Source of the DNA: an uncultured Clostridia bacterium
GTDB taxonomy: Bacteria > Bacillota > Clostridia > Christensenellales > Aristaeellaceae
Direction of reading: 5' to 3'
Assembly: GCA_934663595.1 (NCBI GenBank)
Contig: CAKUKM010000001.1
Coordinates: forward strand, 124,001-188,000
DNA length: 64,000 nt
Shown: piece after piece, positions 8,457 to 16,844 of the stretch
Layout: each line of letters begins with the position of its first letter
How positions within the stretch are numbered: the stretch's first letter is position 1
The notes under the pieces: generated by a model
Databases searched by the model: none
Told to the model about the DNA's origin: nothing
What the model saw: only the letters and a program-made list of their open reading frames with translations
Translations under genes and position numbers: made by a program

Positions 8457-8485
8457 ATCATCACAGATCGTGATGATTGTACAAT
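8457..8485. promoter_or_regulatory. Putative operators upstream of the sugar ABC operon
   Basis: Two adjacent dyads: ATCATCAC (8457-8464) / GTGATGAT (8470-8477) with a 5-base centre, and the perfect palindrome ATTGTACAAT (8476-8485). The second resembles the TTGTACAA core bound by AraR-type GntR/LacI hybrid regulators. Both lie about 40-65 bases before the -35. Confidence 0.5.
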
Positions 8486-8521
8486 TCGCATCAAAATCAG
8501 ATCAAAGTCGAGAAAAGCATA

Positions 8522-8550
8522 TTGACAATGCAATTAATATATAGTATAGT
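8522..8550 (+). promoter_or_regulatory. Sigma-A promoter of the sugar ABC operon
   Basis: TTGACA (8522-8527), 17-base spacer, TATAGT (8545-8550): close to perfect, which suits a strongly expressed binding protein under repressor control. Confidence 0.85.
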
Positions 8551-8604
8551 AAATACAGCAAGGCAAGGGCCTGCAAGAAAATCCTGAGGAGGAGGAAAAA
8601 CGAA

Positions 8605-9984
8605 ATGAAGAAGCTGCTCTGTGGTTTGCTGTGTCTCGTGCTCGCGCTGAGCGCGCTGGCGAGCGTGGCGATGGCGGAGACCGCGACGGGCGACGTGCGC
8701 ATTCTGACGAACGTCACCGGCGGCAAGGACGAAGAGGAAATGGTGCTCTGGGCGCAGGCGCTGAGCGAGGCGACCGGCCTGAACGTGACCCTTGAAAAGC
8801 CCGCTTCCGATTACAACAACGTGCTGATGCAGAAGCTGAGTGCGAATGAGTCTTACGACCTGATCTACGTGACCGCGAACCAGTATCTGAATCTGGTGGA
8901 GCAGGGCGCGCTGACGGATCTGACCGACTACATCGCGAATTCCGAGATTCTCTCGAACAACGTTCCTGCGAGCGAGTGGGAGGACCTGAAGGTGGACGGC
9001 AAGATCTACGCGGGCTTCAACAAGCGCGAGCTGCACATTCTGGTCAACCTCAACAAGGTCATGCTGGAAAAGGCGGGCATCAACTATCAGGAGATCGAGC
9101 CCACCTTGGACGGCTACTATGACGTGTTCAAGAAGCTGCGCGAGGCGAATCCCTCCGAGGATTTCTATCCGCTGAACACCATCATGGGCGAGAACTGGGA
9201 TCTGCAGCCCTGGATGGCCTCTCAGGGCCTGAAGGGCGGCGTCGTTGTGGACGAAGCGGACGGCAAGACCTACGTTCCGTACGCCACCGATGCGGCGGCT
9301 CCGGTTTGGGAGTGGTTCAAGAAGCTGTATGATGAGAAGCTCCTCGATCCCGCTTCCTTCGTCGATAAGACCAAGGACATGCGCAACAAGATGGGCGCCG
9401 CTTCCCAGCAGACCGCGGTGGACGTGGACTGGGCGGCATGGGTTGGCCTTCACAATGCAAACGCGGCTGCGGGCGGCGTGAGCGTTGAGGATTTCGAAAT
9501 CGTTTCTCTGCCGGGCTGCAAGACTCCGGACGGCTCCTATATGCTGCACAAGGGCAACGCGAGCCTGTTCGCCGTTCCGATCAACGCCACGAACGTTGAA
9601 GGCGCGGTCAAGGTTCTGGAGTACTTCGCCACGCAGGAAGGCGGCGAGCTGCTGAGCCTGGGCATCAAGGATCACGACTACACTGTGGACGCCAACGGCA
9701 ACTACGCGCTGACCGAGATCGGCGCGAGCCACGCGATGGACCACGGCGCGCCGATCCCGATCGACAAGGATTTCGTCAATCCCATCGGCCTGAACCTGGG
9801 CGTTGAAGAGGCGCTGAGCTATCTCGAGTACGCCTCCATCGAGCGCATCATCTCCAACGAGGGCGATTACAAGAGCATCGTTGGCAAGTGGGCGATCTCG
9901 ATCATCAAGGGCGAAGTCGAAACGCTGGACGGCCTGGCCTCGATGCGCGAAGAGCTCGTTTCCATGGGCATCTGCCAGAAGTAA
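8605..9984 (+). CDS. ABC transporter extracellular solute (sugar)-binding protein
   Basis: 459 residues with a Sec signal (about 1-24, AMA before the mature end). Its signal region lacks a lipobox cysteine near the cleavage point, which is unusual for a Gram-positive binding protein; anchoring is unclear. The mature part has the family-1 extracellular binding protein layout: ILTNVTGGKDEEEMVLWAQAL at the start and periodic Trp/Tyr clusters such as WDLQPWM and WEWFKKLYDEKLLDP. It delivers an oligosaccharide or glycoside to the two permeases downstream. AGGAGGAGG precedes the ATG. No ATPase gene is present, so a shared MsmX-like ATPase is likely. Confidence 0.9.
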   Translation: MKKLLCGLLCLVLALSALASVAMAETATGDVRILTNVTGGKDEEEMVLWAQALSEATGLNVTLEKPASDYNNVLMQKLSANESYDLIYVTANQYLNLVEQGALTDLTDYIANSEILSNNVPASEWEDLKVDGKIYAGFNKRELHILVNLNKVMLEKAGINYQEIEPTLDGYYDVFKKLREANPSEDFYPLNTIMGENWDLQPWMASQGLKGGVVVDEADGKTYVPYATDAAAPVWEWFKKLYDEKLLDPASFVDKTKDMRNKMGAASQQTAVDVDWAAWVGLHNANAAAGGVSVEDFEIVSLPGCKTPDGSYMLHKGNASLFAVPINATNVEGAVKVLEYFATQEGGELLSLGIKDHDYTVDANGNYALTEIGASHAMDHGAPIPIDKDFVNPIGLNLGVEEALSYLEYASIERIISNEGDYKSIVGKWAISIIKGEVETLDGLASMREELVSMGICQK

Positions 9985-10003
9985 TTCGCAATTCGTTTTT
10001 CAA

Positions 10004-10044
10004 AAGGGGATGGGAGGGCTTCGCCTTCCCGCCCCTTGCGTTTT
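10004..10044 (+). terminator. Attenuating stem-loop after the solute-binding gene
   Basis: Outer stem AAGGGG (10004-10009)/CCCCTT (10032-10037), inner 7-bp stem with one wobble and a CTTCG loop, then GCG-TTTT. It probably ends part of the transcripts, giving more binding protein than permease. Confidence 0.7.
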
Positions 10045-10051
10045 GATTGAC

Positions 10052-10095
10052 GCCGGTTCGAGAATCCGAATGGATCTGCGGGTTTTCGAACCGGC
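10052..10095 (+). repeat. Second intercistronic inverted repeat before the permeases
   Basis: 13-bp arms at 10052-10064 and 10083-10095 (one G-U wobble), with an 18-base loop. It could stabilise the upstream mRNA 3' end or mask nothing, since the ribosome site at 10115 lies outside it. Confidence 0.6.
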
Positions 10096-10128
10096 ATGGA
10101 TCTGGCTAAAAACAAGGAGGTTTCGGTC

Positions 10129-11067
10129 ATGCAAAAAGAAGCGGTGAGCAGAAAAATCCGCGAAGAGGATAAGGGCAGGAAGCTGTGGGCAAAGATCAGG
10201 CGCTATCGTTTCATCTATCTGATGATGATTCCGGTGCTGATCTATTTTCTGGCGTTTTCGTATTATCCGATGTTTCTGGGCATTTACAACAGCTTCCGCA
10301 AGATACTGATGCTGCGCGGCTCCGCGTTCTGCGGCCTGGCGAACTATCAGGAAGTCCTCTCCAGCCCCGTCTATTCGCAGGCGTTTGTCAATACCCTGAT
10401 CGTCGGCGCGGGCACGTTTGCGCTGCAGTTCGTATGGGGTATGGCGCTGGCGATTCTGCTGAATGAGATCCGCTCCAAGGGCGTGCGCTCGATGTTCCAG
10501 ACCGTTTCCTATATTCCGCATCTGCTCTCGTGGGCGGTCGTCGGCTCGGTGTGGATCACGCTGCTTTCGCCGAACGGGCTGATCAACGGAATTCTGAGGG
10601 CGATCAACGGCGAGAACTTCCGCAAGATCGTGTTCATGTCCGAGCGCGATTATGCGCGCAGCATCATGATTCTCACCGGCGCATGGAAGGGCGCGGGCTA
10701 TTATGCGGCGCTGTTCCTGGCGGCGATCATTTCGATTAACCCGACGCTGTATGAGGCGGCCTCGATCGACGGCGCGACGCGCATGCAGCAGATCGTCAGC
10801 ATCACGATTCCGGAGCTGACCTCGACGATCAAGGTCGTTACGATGCTGGGCGTAATGGGCATTCTGCGCAACTTCGATCAGATCTTCATCATGGCGAACT
10901 CGAGCATTCTCGATAAGGTGCGCAACCTGCTGTATCTGATTTACAACGACGGCATCGTCAATATCAAGGTCGGCCCTGCGTCCGCAGCGGCCACGCTGGT
11001 GCTGCTGGCGACGATGGTGATCAGCTTCACGATGCGCAAGCTGATTAAATACGACCAGATCGGCTGA
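10129..11067 (+). CDS. Sugar ABC transporter permease (MalF/LplB type)
   Basis: 312 residues with six predicted membrane spans; the first begins at FIYLMMIPVLIYFLAFSYY (about residues 27-45). The cytoplasmic EAA loop is EAASIDGATRMQQIVSITIP (about 205-224), the docking site for the ATPase. The ATG at 10129 has AAGGAGG eight bases upstream, so an upstream in-frame ATG at 10096 is rejected. The N-terminus of about 25 residues is highly charged. It pairs with the next gene to form the translocation channel. The LplB/YtcP-type subfamily points to complex carbohydrate uptake. Confidence 0.93.
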   Translation: MQKEAVSRKIREEDKGRKLWAKIRRYRFIYLMMIPVLIYFLAFSYYPMFLGIYNSFRKILMLRGSAFCGLANYQEVLSSPVYSQAFVNTLIVGAGTFALQFVWGMALAILLNEIRSKGVRSMFQTVSYIPHLLSWAVVGSVWITLLSPNGLINGILRAINGENFRKIVFMSERDYARSIMILTGAWKGAGYYAALFLAAIISINPTLYEAASIDGATRMQQIVSITIPELTSTIKVVTMLGVMGILRNFDQIFIMANSSILDKVRNLLYLIYNDGIVNIKVGPASAAATLVLLATMVISFTMRKLIKYDQIG

Positions 11068-11085
11068 CGGAAGGAGAGAAAGACG

Positions 11086-11967
11086 ATGAGCAAGCAGAAA
11101 ATCAACGGCGTAAAACATCGCAACGAGCTGAATGTCGTTCAGAAAATCATCATGTGGCTGTTCCTTGCGTTCGTCGGCGTGATCATGTTCCTGCCGATGT
11201 GGAATGTGCTGGTCGTTTCCACGACGACCACGCTGGAGGCCTCGCGCAGCGGAATACAGCTGTGGTGGCGCAAGTTCAGCCTCGAGGGTTTTGAATACGT
11301 ATTCCGCGTATCCAAGCTCGCGCGCCCGTTCCTGAATTCGCTGTTCGTAACCACGGTGGGCACCGTGATTCAGGTGGGCCTTTCGAGCATCGCGGGTTAC
11401 GTGCTGATTCAGCGCGATCTGCCGTTTAAGGGAATCCTCACGAGCTTTATTCTGCTGACGATGATGATCCCCGGCGACCTTACGATGATCTCGATCTATC
11501 AGCTGAACGTGTCGCTGAAGCTGATCAACACCTATACCGGCCTGATTCTGAACGGCCTGATTTCCGGCTTCAGCATTCTCCTGATGCGCAACTATTTTGA
11601 ATCGATCAGCTTCACGCTGGCCGAATCCGCGCGCATCGACGGCGCGAGCGAAATGCGCATCTTTGCCGGCATCTTCCTGCCGATTTCGCTGCCCGGCCTC
11701 GCGACGGTATTCTTCATGGAATACGTCGGCCGCTGGAACAGCATCACCATCCCCGCGTCGATTCTGACCAACGAGGCGATGTACACGCTGCCGCTGAAGC
11801 TGAAGACGATGATTCTGTCCACGAACTCGACCTCCGGCACGGCGCAGATCCCGGATAATGCCATTATGGCGGCGATCATCATTACCGCCGCGCCGCTGCT
11901 GCTGATTTATGTGTTCGCCCAGAAATTCCTGCTGTCGGGACTGAATCTCGGCGCGACGAAGGAGTGA
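11086..11967 (+). CDS. Sugar ABC transporter permease (MalG/YtcP type)
   Basis: 293 residues, six predicted spans, first span about 23-45 (IIMWLFLAFVGVIMFLPMW). The EAA motif is ESARIDGASEMRIFAGIFLP (about 183-202). The C-terminus ends in KFLLSGLNLGATKE, a pattern typical of CUT1 MalG-like subunits (usually VKGAVKG or GLTLGAVKG). GGAGAG precedes the ATG and the gene lies 18 bases after the partner permease. It acts with the partner and an ATPase encoded elsewhere. Confidence 0.93.
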   Translation: MSKQKINGVKHRNELNVVQKIIMWLFLAFVGVIMFLPMWNVLVVSTTTTLEASRSGIQLWWRKFSLEGFEYVFRVSKLARPFLNSLFVTTVGTVIQVGLSSIAGYVLIQRDLPFKGILTSFILLTMMIPGDLTMISIYQLNVSLKLINTYTGLILNGLISGFSILLMRNYFESISFTLAESARIDGASEMRIFAGIFLPISLPGLATVFFMEYVGRWNSITIPASILTNEAMYTLPLKLKTMILSTNSTSGTAQIPDNAIMAAIIITAAPLLLIYVFAQKFLLSGLNLGATKE

Positions 11968-11973
11968 TTTAAG

Positions 11974-13278
11974 ATGCAGGTGATCGAGTTCGAGCGCTTT
12001 ATTACCAAGGAAGAAGAGCGCAAATACTTCACGATTTCCTTTGAAGCGCCGGAAAATGCCGAGCGCATGGACTTCTATTACGATTATCCCCGCCATGTGA
12101 AATACGAAAAGGACGGCGTGGTCTGCGACGAGGAGAGAAACATCATCGATCTCGCGCTCACGGCGGCGGACGGCGAATATGTCGGCGCGTCCGGCTCCGA
12201 TCGCACGCACATTTTCATTTCGTCCTATGAAAGCGCGCAGGGCTATGCGGCGGTGCCGATTACGCCCGGCAAATGGGAGGTCATCATCGGCGCGTATAAG
12301 GTCGCGCCGGAGGGCGTTACGGTGAAATATCGCGTGGAATTTACGATGAAGACGCTCAGACGCTTCCGCGGCGACACGCATATGCATACGACGGGCTCCG
12401 ACGGCGTGCTCTCCAGCGAGGAGCTGGTCGATCTCTGCCGCAAGCAGCATCTGGACTATGCGTTTATCACCAACCACAACAACTATTCCGAGAATTTCTG
12501 CCTGCCGCGGCCGAAGGACATGACCGTTCTGCCTGGCACGGAATGGACGCATTACAACGGCCATGCCGGCTTCCTCGGAATCAAGCGTCCGTACAAGAAT
12601 CCGTTCTGCGTCAATACCCCCGAGCAGACGCGCGCCCAGATCGAAGAGGCGCGCGCGGCGGGCGCGATGATCGTGTTCAATCATCCGTTCTGCAGCCCGG
12701 AGTGCGGCTGGAAATGGGGCTTTGATATCGCGCCGTTCGACGCGATTGAAATCTGGAACGGCGCAATGATGCACGAAAACGAAAACACGCGCTGCCTCGA
12801 CTGGTGGCACAGCCAGCTCTGCGCGGGCAAGAAGATCCCCGTAACCGGCGGCAGCGATTTCCATCGCCCCGGCCCGAACAGCCTGCCCGGCATTCCGTGC
12901 ACGTGCATTTACGCGATGTCCCGCTGCCCGGAGGATATTCTGTTTGCGCTCAGAAGCGGCCACGGCTATGTGAAGATGGCGCCGGAAATGCCGGACGTCG
13001 AGGTGCGCGCGGGCGAGGGCATTCTGGGCGATACCGTTCCGGCGGGAAGCGACGTTGCGGCGACGTTTACCGGCCTGCGCGCGGGCGATAAAATTCGCAC
13101 GATCACCGATCAGGCGCAGCAGGAGACCGTCGTTCCGGAAAACGGCCGCGAAATGACGCTGCATTTCTGCGATAAGGGCGCGAAATTCGTGCGCTACGAG
13201 GTTGTGCGCGCAATTTTGAAGGGCGTTCCGGAGGTGCGCGTGCTGGTTTCGAACCCTGTCTATTTCGGTGTGGAGTGA
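11974..13278 (+). CDS. CehA/McbA-family PHP-domain metallohydrolase
   Basis: 434 residues. Residues 1-130 are a beta-rich N-terminal domain. The PHP core starts at RGDTHMHTTGSDG (Asp134, His136, His138), with TNHN at 166-169, a later FNHPF and GGSDFHR near 285-292 giving the metal ligands. This is the CehA/McbA subgroup with an N-terminal beta domain, also seen in carbamate hydrolases and putative phosphoesterases. It starts six bases after the permease stop, so it belongs to the sugar operon. It probably cleaves an ester of the imported compound; the substrate is unknown. No signal peptide, so cytosolic. Confidence 0.85.
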   Translation: MQVIEFERFITKEEERKYFTISFEAPENAERMDFYYDYPRHVKYEKDGVVCDEERNIIDLALTAADGEYVGASGSDRTHIFISSYESAQGYAAVPITPGKWEVIIGAYKVAPEGVTVKYRVEFTMKTLRRFRGDTHMHTTGSDGVLSSEELVDLCRKQHLDYAFITNHNNYSENFCLPRPKDMTVLPGTEWTHYNGHAGFLGIKRPYKNPFCVNTPEQTRAQIEEARAAGAMIVFNHPFCSPECGWKWGFDIAPFDAIEIWNGAMMHENENTRCLDWWHSQLCAGKKIPVTGGSDFHRPGPNSLPGIPCTCIYAMSRCPEDILFALRSGHGYVKMAPEMPDVEVRAGEGILGDTVPAGSDVAATFTGLRAGDKIRTITDQAQQETVVPENGREMTLHFCDKGAKFVRYEVVRAILKGVPEVRVLVSNPVYFGVE

Positions 13279-15570
13279 ATGTCTATGCAAATTCAAAAGG
13301 TTATTCTCGTATTCAAAACCCACTTTGATATCGGCTTTACGAAGCTCTCGCGCGAGATTATCGATTATTATTCCGGCGAAATGCTGGATCGCGTGGGGGA
13401 GACGTGCGATGCGACGCGCGATATGGGCGCGCTCAAATACGTGTGGACGATGCCCGCATGGCCGCTGGAAATCATGCGCGAGCGCGCGGACGCGGCGCAT
13501 GCGGAAGCGGTGGACGCGCTGATCGATCGCGGCCAGCTGGTCTGGCACGCATTGCCGTTTACGTCGCATTATGATTTCTGCGGAATTGAGGACGCGGTCT
13601 GGGGCTTGCGCAATGCAAAAACGCTTTCGGAGCGCTATCGCATGCCGCTGAAGCGGGCAGCGAAGATGACGGACGTGCCCGGTCACGGCCGATTCCTTCC
13701 GGAAATGCTCGCGGACGCGGGCGTCCGGCTGCTGCATCTGGGCTGCAATGAATTCGCAATGCCGCCGGAGCTTCCGGAAATCTTCTGGTGGGAGGCGCCG
13801 TCGGGAAAGCGCGTGCTCACGCTGTACAATTCGGGCTATGGCACCGGCCTGTTCCCGAAGGAGAGCTGGCCGTTCAAGACGTGGATGGCGCTGATGAATA
13901 CCAACGACAATTGCGGCCCGCAGTCGGCGGAGATCGTAAAGAGCGATTACGAAAAGCTCCACGCGCGCTTCCCGGATGCGGAAATCGTCTGCGGCACGCT
14001 CGACGACATGTGGGACGCGCTGAAAAACGAGGATCTCAGCGGGCTTCCCGTGGTTCGATCCGACCTTGCGGATTCGTGGATTCACGGCGTGGCGAGCTAT
14101 CCGCGCCAGAGCGCACAGATGCGCCGGCTGCGCGGCCGTTTGAATCGCGTTCAGCGCGCATGGCTCGCGCAGCCCGACGATCCGGCGATTCGCGCGGACG
14201 TGGCGCGCGCCTATAACGCGATGGCGCTGTACGCGGAGCACACGTGGGGACTGGACGTAAAGACGTGGCTGGGCGCGATCCCGAATTACGATGCGTTTGA
14301 CGAATATCGCAGAACCAGCGAAAAATGCGCGCGCATGGAGGAATCCTGGCGCGAACAGATCGAGCGCGCCGACGAGGCGATCGCCGCGTGCGAGGATGCG
14401 GAAAAGCGCCTCGGCATCAGCGCGCCCGCGGAGTTTGCATTTGAAGGCGGCGAAACGCTTTCCGGCGAGCAGACGCTTTCCGGCGGGCGCTATGCCATTC
14501 GCTTCTCGGCGGATACCGGGCGGATTCACGCGCTGACCGATTTGCAAACGGGCTGCGATCTGCTTTCCGAGCGCGGCGAGACCGGCGTGTTCTCCTATCG
14601 CTACGATCGCTTCGGCGCGGACGATATGACCGAATACCTGCGCGCATACGCGCATCGCTTCTCCGATTGGGGCCTGTTTGACAACGGCCGAATGAACTAT
14701 CCCGAGTGCGAGCACACCGTTCGCCGGCCGGAATTCGTCCGCTGCGAGCGGAGCGGCCAAACGGTTCGGTTTGCCTATTGCGCCTCCGAGGGCGAGCGTT
14801 TGGGCGACGCGGACGCGGTGAATGTGTACGTCGCGATTCCGGAAACGGATGCGACGGTGCGCGTGCGCGTGGAGCTGAAGGGCAAGCGCGCGACGGCCTA
14901 TGTCGAAAGCGGCGCGCTGTGCATGCCGCTCGCGGCGGAGAATCCGAAGTATTATATCAACAAGACCGGCAGCGTGCTGCGCCCGGAAACGGACATTGCG
15001 CGCAACGCCAATCATGCGTTCTATGCGCTGGAGCATTTCGCCGCTGCATCGGACGGCCGCGCGATGACCGCGATCGTCAGCCACGACGCGCCGCTGGTCA
15101 GCCTCGGCGAAAACGGCGTGCACAAATTCCGCGCGGAATACGAGCGGCACGATCCGGAAATGCGCTTCTGCCTGTTCAACAACATGTGGGGCACCAATTT
15201 CCCGCAGTGGATCGAGGGCGATATGGCGTTTGAATTCGACGTGTTTGCGGAAGAACCCGACGCGGTGGGCCGCGCGTATGCCCGTGCCTGCGCGCTCGCG
15301 GAGAATCCGAACGGCGAAGCGCCGATTGTGATTCCGTTTGCATTGAGCGAAGGTCTGCGTTTAACGGGCGTTTATCCGGAGGAGGAAAGCGTCGTTCTGC
15401 ACGTTCAGAATCTGGAGGCGACGCGGCAAAGCGGCGCGATCACCGCGCCCGGCTGGCAGTTCGCGGAGGAGGATCTGCTGGGAAGGCGACAGGGCGGAGA
15501 ATGGGAGAACGCGGTGGAAACCGAGTTCGCGCCCTACGATCTGCGCGTTTTCAGGGCGAAAAGAAAATAA
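13279..15570 (+). CDS. DUF5054 protein, GH38-like glycoside hydrolase
   Basis: 763 residues, no signal peptide. The N-terminus carries KTHFDIGFT with His15 and Asp17 in the HxD metal-binding pattern of family 38 alpha-mannosidases. TDVPGHGRFLPEM at 131-143 aligns with the GH38 nucleophile segment (D-x-G-H), so Asp132 is the candidate nucleophile. The C-terminal half is beta-rich, as in the large GH38 sugar-binding domains. The start codon directly abuts the preceding stop. DUF5054 has no established activity that I know of. The inference is a cytosolic enzyme cutting the substrate imported by this operon, perhaps together with the PHP hydrolase. Confidence 0.82.
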   Translation: MSMQIQKVILVFKTHFDIGFTKLSREIIDYYSGEMLDRVGETCDATRDMGALKYVWTMPAWPLEIMRERADAAHAEAVDALIDRGQLVWHALPFTSHYDFCGIEDAVWGLRNAKTLSERYRMPLKRAAKMTDVPGHGRFLPEMLADAGVRLLHLGCNEFAMPPELPEIFWWEAPSGKRVLTLYNSGYGTGLFPKESWPFKTWMALMNTNDNCGPQSAEIVKSDYEKLHARFPDAEIVCGTLDDMWDALKNEDLSGLPVVRSDLADSWIHGVASYPRQSAQMRRLRGRLNRVQRAWLAQPDDPAIRADVARAYNAMALYAEHTWGLDVKTWLGAIPNYDAFDEYRRTSEKCARMEESWREQIERADEAIAACEDAEKRLGISAPAEFAFEGGETLSGEQTLSGGRYAIRFSADTGRIHALTDLQTGCDLLSERGETGVFSYRYDRFGADDMTEYLRAYAHRFSDWGLFDNGRMNYPECEHTVRRPEFVRCERSGQTVRFAYCASEGERLGDADAVNVYVAIPETDATVRVRVELKGKRATAYVESGALCMPLAAENPKYYINKTGSVLRPETDIARNANHAFYALEHFAAASDGRAMTAIVSHDAPLVSLGENGVHKFRAEYERHDPEMRFCLFNNMWGTNFPQWIEGDMAFEFDVFAEEPDAVGRAYARACALAENPNGEAPIVIPFALSEGLRLTGVYPEEESVVLHVQNLEATRQSGAITAPGWQFAEEDLLGRRQGGEWENAVETEFAPYDLRVFRAKRK

Positions 15571-15579
15571 CCGATGAAA

Positions 15580-15624
15580 AGCGGGAGCGCTGCCATTTGG
15601 GCGAAGCGCTCCCGCTGCTTTTTT
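15580..15624. terminator. Bidirectional terminator of the sugar operon
   Basis: 12-bp perfect stem AGCGGGAGCGCT (15580-15591)/15605-15616 with T run at 15619-15624 on the plus strand; the minus strand is followed by TTTT, so it may also end the aldolase transcript after a 160-base untranslated tail that shows no gene. Confidence 0.85.
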
Positions 15625-15786
15625 CAGGTCGCACCGCGCAATTCGGCGGCGCGTCTGGCGTTGTCTTTTCCGCCGTTTGCGGCATGCGAATTTCTCGATT
15701 TATTTCCGGTAAACCTTCGAAATCTGCATTTGCATCTGACGAAAAATCCATTCGCCGACCGTCTCATTTGCGCGGCGCTGTATGAA

Positions 15787-16626
15787 TCAATCCCGATTGG
15801 AGAATACGCGCATCGCGGCCAGCGCGTTTTCCTCCATGGCCTGCTGCGCGGCATAGGCGAGATCGTGGAAGAAGGTCACGTCGCGCTCGCTGAGCAGCTT
15901 TTTGACCGCGTTGGTTCCGGCCTTGGACATGTAGCTGTAATAATTGATCTTGCGGATGCCGTTCTGAATCGCCGTGCGGTAGTCCTCGGGGCTCACGCCG
16001 CTGCCGCCGTGCATGACCAGCGGAAGCCCCGTCTTTTCGGCAACGGCCTTCACGCGATCGAGGTCGAGCACCGGCTTGCTCTTGTAAATCCCGTGCGCGG
16101 TGCCGAAGCTGGGCGCGAGCGCGTCGATTCCGGTTTCCTCGCAGAAGCGCTTCGCGAGATCGGGATCGGTATAAACGGGCCCGGTCGCCTTTTCGCCGCC
16201 CTCGCGCGAGGGCAGCATGCCGATTTCCGCCTCGACGCCCACGCCGCCGAAGCGCTTTGCCATTTGAACGGCCAGACGCGTGTTGCGCACGTTCTCTTCA
16301 TAAGGCAGCGTGCTTCCATCGTACATCACGCCGGTGAAGCCGAGCTTCAGCGCCTTTTCCATATATTCCAGCGTTTCGCAATGGTCGAGGTGCACGCAGA
16401 TCGGTATTTTCGCGCGCTTCGCCGCGTCCAGCATTGCCGGGGCGATGATTTCAATCGGCGCAACGTTTTCGTGCATTTCGGCATGATTGAATATCACCGG
16501 CACGTTCAGACGCTCCGCGGCGCGGGTCACGGCGGTGATGCATTCCAGATTCGGCGTGTTGAACGCGCCGACCGCACATTTCTGCGCCTCGGCCATCGAA
16601 AGGATTTCATTGAGAGTCACAAGCAT
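15787..16626 (-). CDS. Class II (zinc) fructose-bisphosphate/tagatose-type aldolase
   Basis: 279 residues. It has the class II aldolase core: HLDHCETLEYMEKAL with the zinc/catalytic His-Asp-His, GFTGVMYDGS, EAEIGMLPSREGG, and HGGSGVSPEDY with the phosphate-binding glycine loop. Length (about 280) matches the GatY/KbaY/FbaA short group. The start at 16626 has AGGAGG nine bases upstream; the frame extends further 5' without a ribosome site. It could serve glycolysis or a ketose-1,6-bisphosphate pathway, and the sequence does not decide. It is single and divergent from lysR. Confidence 0.9.
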   Translation of the reverse strand: MLVTLNEILSMAEAQKCAVGAFNTPNLECITAVTRAAERLNVPVIFNHAEMHENVAPIEIIAPAMLDAAKRAKIPICVHLDHCETLEYMEKALKLGFTGVMYDGSTLPYEENVRNTRLAVQMAKRFGGVGVEAEIGMLPSREGGEKATGPVYTDPDLAKRFCEETGIDALAPSFGTAHGIYKSKPVLDLDRVKAVAEKTGLPLVMHGGSGVSPEDYRTAIQNGIRKINYYSYMSKAGTNAVKKLLSERDVTFFHDLAYAAQQAMEENALAAMRVFSNRD

Positions 16627-16672
16627 GGCGTTCAGCCTCCTGATGTCGATTTGAGTATAAAGCCTGCGACCA

Positions 16673-16678
16673 TTATAA
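16673..16678 (-). promoter_or_regulatory. Extended -10 of the class II aldolase gene
   Basis: Minus-strand TGTTATAAT, a TGn extended -10; no good -35 is seen 17 bases upstream. Confidence 0.5.
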
Positions 16679-16770
16679 CACAAATGGACGGGAAATGCCC
16701 CGAAAGATTCGGTAAACGATTGCATTTTTGTTTTTGCGCGTGTCTTTCCCGCTTTTTTCTCCGGAATGGA

Positions 16771-16799
16771 TTGACATTTTTTTATAATTCGGCTATAAT
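16771..16799 (+). promoter_or_regulatory. Perfect consensus sigma-A promoter of lysR
   Basis: TTGACA (16771-16776), 17-base spacer, TATAAT (16794-16799). Exact consensus is unusual for a regulator and suggests tight repression, probably autoregulation. Confidence 0.88.
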
Positions 16800-16844
16800 T
16801 ATTGAGCAATCATCAATAATCCGATGCGGAAGGATGTGCATTCG

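Noticed and set aside
10000..15150. 1716-codon open frame on the minus strand, antisense to the whole sugar operon
   Set aside because: It mirrors the codon phase of six plus-strand genes with good ribosome sites and recognisable domains; the translation is His/Arg/Gln-rich with no domain. Biased codon use leaves this frame open.
15620..15786. Small ORFs between the DUF5054 terminator and the aldolase
   Set aside because: No ribosome site, overlap with the aldolase 3' untranslated tail, and no recognisable protein pattern.
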